Source of the DNA: Verrucomicrobiales bacterium
GTDB taxonomy: Bacteria > Verrucomicrobiota > Verrucomicrobiia > Verrucomicrobiales > DEV007
Assembly (NCBI GenBank): GCA_002684575.1
Contig: NYVP01000176.1
Location: forward strand, 1-12,564
Reading direction: 5' to 3'
DNA: 12,564 bases
In this document: positions 8,587 through 12,564 of the stretch, in pieces
Layout: every line of letters begins with the position of its first letter
How positions within the stretch are numbered: the stretch's first letter is position 1
Program-made: the position numbers and the translations under genes
The notes under the pieces: generated by a model
The model's database searches: none
What the model saw: only the letters and a program-made list of their open reading frames with translations
Told to the model about the DNA's origin: nothing

Positions 8587-8592
8587 ATTATA
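8587..8592 (-). promoter_or_regulatory. Possible -10 element for the PQQ-like gene
   Basis: A perfect TATAAT on the minus strand lies in the 170-bp gap upstream of the propeller gene. The sequence 17 bp further upstream (TTTAAT) is a poor -35, and the start codon is about 95 bases downstream. In this AT-rich gap a chance match is quite possible. Confidence 0.3.
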
Positions 8593-8647
8593 AAGTTCGG
8601 AAATTACTAATTAAATTCGCGGCTCTTAAGACAGACTGATAAAAGAT

Positions 8648-8663
8648 GAACGATATATCGCTC
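8648..8663 (-). terminator. Possible short stem-loop terminator after the formyltransferase-like gene
   Basis: Minus strand GAGCGA-TATA-TCGTTC folds into a 6-bp stem (one G-U pair) that begins on the last base of the TAG stop and is followed shortly by TCTTTT. The core CGATATATCG is also a perfect palindrome. It is weak for an intrinsic terminator. Confidence 0.3.
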
Positions 8664-9331
8664 TATGAGTTCATTTGAGTTTTCCATTTTTCAAACTTAT
8701 CTAACATTAGCTTTTCGTCCTCACTGTTCATTCTTTTTGTAGCAGGTTTTTCTTCAGCTTTAAGCTCTACCTTTTTTCCTAAAAAGTTTAATGCACTGGA
8801 AAGCATATCTAATTCCATTTCATAGTGCCGCCTAGCTAATATTTGGATGCTGTCATCAGGAAATAGTGGTGTCTCTTTTATGTAAATTACCTCACCCTTG
8901 TCCACTTCTGAATCAATTAGGTGTAGTGTGTTTCCGATAGGATCATTATTTAAAATAGCCCACTTAAATGAATCAAGGCCGCGCGAGATTGGTATTATAC
9001 CCGGATGCGCATTAATTATTGGTTTTCCCCTAGCAAATGAGACATCTAATATTCCAGCACCGCCAATGACAAAAAAATCGCACTCCTTATCTAAACTCTC
9101 TTTGCCATCCCATAGTTGAAAAGATACTTTTTCTAGCTGACTTAAATTTTTGGAATGAGTAGCCAGTAGCTGGTTGGGTCTATGCTCAAAAACCACCGTT
9201 CTCGCCTTTCTTTGAACAAATGGCAGTGCAAATAATTTTATTTCTTTTATCCTTATGTCTTCAATATATCTTCTGACAAGTTGCTCAGTTTTTAGGTGGT
9301 TGTGATTGTACGTTATAAGACCGAGTTTCAT
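8663..9331 (-). CDS. Formyltransferase-like protein (Formyl_trans_N fold)
   Basis: 222 residues from the ATG at 9331. A GTG at 9364 would add 11 residues and overlap the previous gene; I prefer the ATG because MKLGLITYN is the expected first beta strand. The C-terminal half matches the N10-formyltetrahydrofolate-dependent formyltransferase core: IINAHPGIIPISRG, with Asn107 and His109 (numbered from this ATG) as the catalytic Asn-x-His, then HLIDSEVDKGEVI with Asp144 in the position of the catalytic Asp of PurN. The first about 95 residues are less typical, and the C-terminal tRNA-binding domain of methionyl-tRNA formyltransferase is absent. It could be a PurN/Fmt-like enzyme acting on an amino-sugar or another amine. 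Its 7-bp gap from the upstream small gene implies co-transcription. It ends in TAG. Confidence 0.82.
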   Translation of the reverse strand: MKLGLITYNHNHLKTEQLVRRYIEDIRIKEIKLFALPFVQRKARTVVFEHRPNQLLATHSKNLSQLEKVSFQLWDGKESLDKECDFFVIGGAGILDVSFARGKPIINAHPGIIPISRGLDSFKWAILNNDPIGNTLHLIDSEVDKGEVIYIKETPLFPDDSIQILARRHYEMELDMLSSALNFLGKKVELKAEEKPATKRMNSEDEKLMLDKFEKWKTQMNS

Positions 9332-9338
9332 TTGATTG

Positions 9339-9704
9339 TTATTTAAGCTCAATGTCCTCAACACCTTCTTGGATACTTGAAAATAAAGATTTCATACAAG
9401 TCGCTTTGGTGGGACTAATAAAAGTCGTGCAATACATCGCGCCAACAAGTTCGTTTGATTCATTAGTGAAAATATAGGTGCCTGTTTCCCTTCTTTCAGG
9501 CGTTAAAAATAAAACTTCAAAGGCCATAATGGGAACTTCGTTAACCGTTCCGGTTTCTGATGGTTCTGTTACCTGAACAAGGTGCCAAGGCTCTCCGTGT
9601 TTTGGAAGTCCAATGCCTCGAGCCAATAACATTTTACCCAAGTATTGAGATAGGGTTTCTCTTGAAGGTAAATCAGGTAGCTTTTGGTTATCATCCATTT
9701 CCAT
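9339..9704 (-). CDS. Hypothetical 121-aa cytoplasmic protein
   Basis: I do not recognise this protein. It has no signal peptide or membrane segment, starts acidic (MEMDDNQKLPDLPS), and contains regularly alternating hydrophobic strands (EPWHLVQVTE, EVPIMAFEVLFLTP, TGTYIFTNESNELVGAMYCTTF) that suggest a small beta-rich fold. Two Cys lie in the last third. It begins at ATG 9704 with an alternative ATG two codons later, has no Shine-Dalgarno, and is preceded by a promoter-like pair. It lies just downstream of the P-II terminator and 7 bp ahead of the formyltransferase-like gene, so it heads a two-gene unit. A functional link with that enzyme is inferred from spacing only. Confidence 0.7.
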   Translation of the reverse strand: MEMDDNQKLPDLPSRETLSQYLGKMLLARGIGLPKHGEPWHLVQVTEPSETGTVNEVPIMAFEVLFLTPERRETGTYIFTNESNELVGAMYCTTFISPTKATCMKSLFSSIQEGVEDIELK

Positions 9705-9713
9705 TTGAATGGT

Positions 9714-9742
9714 ATAATATTAATAAATAACCATTAATCCAA
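9714..9742 (-). promoter_or_regulatory. Candidate promoter of the 121-aa protein / formyltransferase unit
   Basis: Minus strand TTGGAT (9742-9737), 17 bp, then TATTAT (9719-9714). The -10 matches 5/6 and the -35 only 3/6. The predicted start is about 3 bases before the ATG at 9704, so the mRNA would be effectively leaderless. It lies just past the P-II terminator, where a new promoter would be needed. Confidence 0.35.
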
Positions 9743-9752
9743 CTATATGGTT

Positions 9753-9785
9753 AATAAAAAACCCTCCCCGGTAAAGGGAGGGTTT
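9753..9785 (-). terminator. Intrinsic terminator of the P-II gene
   Basis: On the minus strand, AAACCCTCCC (9785-9776) pairs perfectly with GGGAGGGTTT (9768-9759) around a short loop and runs into a U tract (TTTTTTATTAA). It begins 28 bp after the P-II stop. The opposite strand lacks a comparable T run, so it serves the minus-strand gene. Confidence 0.92.
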
Positions 9786-9813
9786 GGAATTATATAATTT
9801 GGTAATTTAAACT

Positions 9814-10212
<399 letters not shown>

Positions 10213-10256
10213 TCAGAAAATCGTATTAAAAGTATCTAATAGTTAAATAATAATTC

Positions 10257-10272
10257 AGCGAATATTGTGCCA
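10257..10272 (-). promoter_or_regulatory. Sigma-54 (RpoN) promoter candidate for the P-II gene
   Basis: Minus strand TGGCAC-AATAT-TCGCT compared with the consensus TGGCAC-N5-TTGCW. The -24 GG and -12 GC have the correct 10-bp spacing; only one T of the -12 element deviates. Initiation near 10246 would give a leader of about 85 bases. A P-II gene is an expected target of nitrogen-responsive sigma-54 control. No clear NtrC-type dyad was found by eye in the remaining upstream DNA. Confidence 0.65.
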
Positions 10273-10389
10273 ACTCTATTTATTATTGTAATTAAGTTAA
10301 GATTTGCTTACTGAAACTACTAGTTATCGTTTTTGTGATTTATAGGTTTTTACGATTTTATTTTAAGAAATGTGTTTGGTCTTTGGCTT

Positions 10390-10407
10390 TTCACTATTAG
10401 AAGTGAA
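10390..10407. repeat. Short inverted repeat, possible operator upstream of the lipoprotein gene
   Basis: TTCACT (10390-10395) and AGTGAA (10402-10407) form a perfect 6-bp dyad with 6 bases between the arms, 25 bp before the ATG at 10433. The size and position suit a dimeric repressor site, but a dyad this short can occur by chance. Confidence 0.3.
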
Positions 10408-10432
10408 CTAAATTAAACTAATATTATTGATA

Positions 10433-11377
10433 ATGAATTATTATTTCTTAATTGTATCACTCTTTTGTTTATATTTTACAGGATGTAATAAGTCTAGCGA
10501 ACTCTCACAGACAGAGCAATCCAGCGCTAGTGAATCTGAGATTGCATCTAAAGATGTTGATATTGTCTGGGGTGAAGATGGCAATTCAGTGCTTTTAAAA
10601 ACTAATTGGATTCCTGGAAAAGAATATAATTTTAGGCAGGTTACCGACATGAAGATGGATTTGCCTTTGGCTGGGGCAGAGGGTTCCAAGACGGAAATGT
10701 CAATCGACTTTAAAATTGATGTTCAAAGTTTGGACGATAGTTCAAACAAAAAAATTCAACTCGGTTTTGATAAGGTAAAAATGACCATGCTAATGGCTGG
10801 TCAAAATATGGTTTATGATTCCGAGGATCCTGATAATCAAAGTCCATTGCTTAAAACGACCTTATCAAGCCTTAGCGATCAAACCTACGAGGCTACTTTT
10901 GATGAGAATAACAAAATATTGTCTTTAGAAGGCGAAGGCGAAGCTGCCGGTAATGGTCTTGGTATGGGTGCTATGAGTCAGGGGGACGTTGAAAATATGC
11001 TTCAACAACTCGGTGATTTTAAGTTTCCTGAAGCCATGATAGATCCCGATACAAAGTGGCAGAATAAACAAAATTTTAAAATGCAACAGATTGGGGAAAT
11101 GAATATGACTGTTGACTATACATATAAAGGTCCCGTTGAATCAGATGGAAAAAAACTCGCAAAGATAACCTTTTCAGGTAAGGCAGAAACTAGTGGAGAC
11201 GGTTTAGTTTCTTTTAAAGACTCAAAGATGACAGGCACTATGCTATTCGATCCAAAACTCGGGGCACTTTTAGAGAGTGAAACTAAAATGGATATGACTA
11301 TGTCAATTGGTGGTGAAGCTGGTGCTGAAATGGATACAGCAACCATATCAAAATATAGGTTGATTTCAGTAGATTAG
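10433..11377 (+). CDS. Methionine-rich lipoprotein of unknown function
   Basis: 314 residues from the ATG at 10433 (a TTG two codons earlier is possible). A short signal peptide ends in the lipobox YFTGC, with Cys18 as the lipidated residue, and is followed by a Ser/Glu-rich linker (about 19-43). The mature part looks beta-rich, with repeated TxMxMD / KMxMTM-like strands; I count 21 methionines. It resembles the uncharacterised DUF6263-type lipoproteins in length and overall layout, but I cannot confirm that from memory. Met clusters (KMTMLMAGQNM near 120-130, EMNM, KMDMTM) could bind Cu(I) or simply reflect a hydrophobic-ligand cavity. It is divergent from the P-II gene and upstream of dnaE with a 101-bp gap. 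Confidence 0.85.
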   Translation: MNYYFLIVSLFCLYFTGCNKSSELSQTEQSSASESEIASKDVDIVWGEDGNSVLLKTNWIPGKEYNFRQVTDMKMDLPLAGAEGSKTEMSIDFKIDVQSLDDSSNKKIQLGFDKVKMTMLMAGQNMVYDSEDPDNQSPLLKTTLSSLSDQTYEATFDENNKILSLEGEGEAAGNGLGMGAMSQGDVENMLQQLGDFKFPEAMIDPDTKWQNKQNFKMQQIGEMNMTVDYTYKGPVESDGKKLAKITFSGKAETSGDGLVSFKDSKMTGTMLFDPKLGALLESETKMDMTMSIGGEAGAEMDTATISKYRLISVD

Positions 11378-11446
11378 TTTTTTATAGGAATTCTTTACTT
11401 TCTTCTCTGAACTGACTTGAACCTTTATGCCTTGTATCCTTATAAA

Positions 11447-11475
11447 TAATTAAATGATTAGTTCTCATTTAATTA
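11447..11475 (+). promoter_or_regulatory. Perfect 11-bp inverted repeat just before dnaE
   Basis: TAATTAAATGA (11447-11457) and TCATTTAATTA (11465-11475) pair perfectly around the 7-base loop TTAGTTC, ending 3 bases before the dnaE ATG. As RNA the hairpin would sit where the ribosome lands; as DNA it could be an AT-rich operator. No T tract follows, so it is not an ordinary terminator. No Shine-Dalgarno is visible. Confidence 0.45.
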
Positions 11476-11478
11476 CTA

Positions 11479-12564
11479 ATGTCTGATTCTTTCGTCCACC
11501 TCCACCTTCATACAGAGTATTCCCTATTAGATGGTGCTGTTAAAATAGCAGATCTGATGGCGAAAGTTAATCGCTGTAAAATGCCCGCAGTCGCCATGAC
11601 GGACCATGGTAATTTATATGGTGCGATAGATTTTTATAAACAAGCATCAAAAGCGGGGGTGAAACCAATTATTGGTTCAGAGGTCTATCTTTCTCCTGGC
11701 CCTATGAATGAAAGGAAAAAAGTCCCAGGACTTCCAAATGCGCATCATTTGACATTATTAGCAAAAAATGCCTTCGGGTACGAAAACCTTGTCCGTTTAG
11801 TATCACAGGCTCATCTTGATGGTTTTTATTATAAACCAAGGATAGATAAGGAGGCGCTGAATAAATACTCTGAAGGTATTATTTGTTTAAGTGGTTGTAT
11901 TAATGGTGAGATTAATTACTGGATTCAACAGGACCAGCTAAAAATAGCTAGAGAAAAACTATCTGAGTATGTGGATATTTATGGCAAGGATGATTTTTAC
12001 CTTGAAATGCATGACCATGGGATGGATCAGCAGCGAATTTGTAATCGGCAGCTATTGGAGTTTTGTGGAGAATTTTCCCTTAAGCCGGTAGCAGCGAATG
12101 ATGTTCATTTTTTAAATAGAAAAGACCACGAGGCACATGATGTTCTTATTTGTATTGGGACAGGGAAGATGGTGCTTGATGAAAATAGGATGCGTTATTC
12201 ACCAGAAGTCCACTTTAAAACAGCACGTGAAATGCGACAGATTTTCAAAGAAGTTCCCGTTGCTTGTGATAATACTTTAGAAATTGCCGAAAAAATTAAT
12301 TTTGATTTAGTTTTAGATTCTACGAGTTCTGAAAGATATCCAGAGTATGAGGTTAATTTGGCCTCCTCGAGAGAGGACTATTTTAGAAAACTTTGTGAAG
12401 AAGGGCTCATTGAAAGGTATGGATCTGAAAGAGCAAAGAATGATGAGGAGCTCAGAAATAGGTTAGATTATGAGATAGGTATAATGGAGCGTATGGGATT
12501 TGTTTCTTATTTCTTAATTACCTGGGATTTTATCAAGTGGGCCAAAGATAATAAAATCCCTGTA
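11479..12564 (+). CDS. dnaE: DNA polymerase III alpha subunit, N-terminal part (runs off the window)
   Basis: The frame is open from ATG 11479 to the last base (362 codons), so the C-terminal part of this normally about 1100-1200-residue replicative polymerase lies outside. It begins with the PHP domain: FVHLHLHTEYSLLDG at 5-19, MTDHGNLYGAIDFY at 40-53, KPIIGSEVYLSPG at 62-74, HHLTLLAKN near 89-97, IICLSGCINGEI near 134-145, and VAANDVHFL at 204-212. The His, Asp, Glu and Cys residues that bind metals in active PHP proofreading exonucleases appear to be present, so this domain may still proofread. The region from about 290 (YEVNLAS..., MGFVSYFLITWDFIKWAKD) enters the polymerase palm/thumb. 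The catalytic Asp triad is not reached. Confidence 0.96.
   Translation, partial: MSDSFVHLHLHTEYSLLDGAVKIADLMAKVNRCKMPAVAMTDHGNLYGAIDFYKQASKAGVKPIIGSEVYLSPGPMNERKKVPGLPNAHHLTLLAKNAFGYENLVRLVSQAHLDGFYYKPRIDKEALNKYSEGIICLSGCINGEINYWIQQDQLKIAREKLSEYVDIYGKDDFYLEMHDHGMDQQRICNRQLLEFCGEFSLKPVAANDVHFLNRKDHEAHDVLICIGTGKMVLDENRMRYSPEVHFKTAREMRQIFKEVPVACDNTLEIAEKINFDLVLDSTSSERYPEYEVNLASSREDYFRKLCEEGLIERYGSERAKNDEELRNRLDYEIGIMERMGFVSYFLITWDFIKWAKDNKIPV

Noticed and set aside
10273..10389. NtrC binding sites or a small RNA in the P-II/lipoprotein intergenic region.
   Set aside because: I found no GCAC-like dyad and no GC-rich stem followed by a T run; the stretch is plain AT-rich DNA by eye.

Overview
The window is AT-rich bacterial chromosome with nine protein genes and no RNA gene, mobile element or CRISPR array that I can see. 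The neighbouring PSD1-type (DUF1549/DUF1553, CxxCH) and DUF1501 genes, together with a CRTAC1-type FG-GAP/ASPIC-UnbV protein and a secreted PQQ-like propeller, are typical of the Planctomycetes-Verrucomicrobia group. A marine, low-GC Verrucomicrobiota-like genome is my best guess. This is inferred from gene content only.

The main result is at the left end. What looks like two minus-strand genes (3678 to 1807, and 1710 to 22) is one continuous reading frame of 1218 codons interrupted by a single in-frame TGA at 1807-1809. The codons on both sides read as the unbroken CRTAC1/ASPIC core (...GDL-UGA-SFFWRQVV...). Sixteen nucleotides after the UGA is the loop of a stable stem-loop (GCGAC-AGGUU-GUCGC). 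Its spacing and GGU-bearing loop match a bacterial SECIS such as that of E. coli fdhF. TGA is a normal stop elsewhere in the window. I therefore call a selenocysteine-containing, lipid-anchored FG-GAP + ASPIC/UnbV + thioredoxin + TPR protein. I know of no described selenoprotein family of this kind.

Divergent from it, sharing a 100-bp promoter region, is a translationally coupled pair (3779-7212): a secreted PSD1-type cytochrome-like protein and a DUF1501 protein. These are probably cell-surface or periplasmic partners in polymer degradation or electron transfer. A convergent, secreted PQQ-like beta-propeller protein follows (8492 to 7245).

The centre-right minus-strand block holds a formyltransferase-like protein (9331 to 8663), which sits 7 bp behind an unrecognised 121-aa protein (9704 to 9339). 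Upstream is a nitrogen-regulatory P-II gene (10161 to 9814) with a clear intrinsic terminator and a good sigma-54 promoter candidate at 10257-10272. To the right, on the plus strand, are a methionine-rich lipoprotein (10433-11377) and the first 362 codons of DNA polymerase III alpha (dnaE, from 11479, running off the end).

Several promoter-proximal genes lack a Shine-Dalgarno sequence and have a -10-like hexamer within about 8-14 bases of the start codon. The internal DUF1501 gene, in contrast, has a strong Shine-Dalgarno. This suggests some leaderless transcripts, although the AT-rich background weakens that inference.
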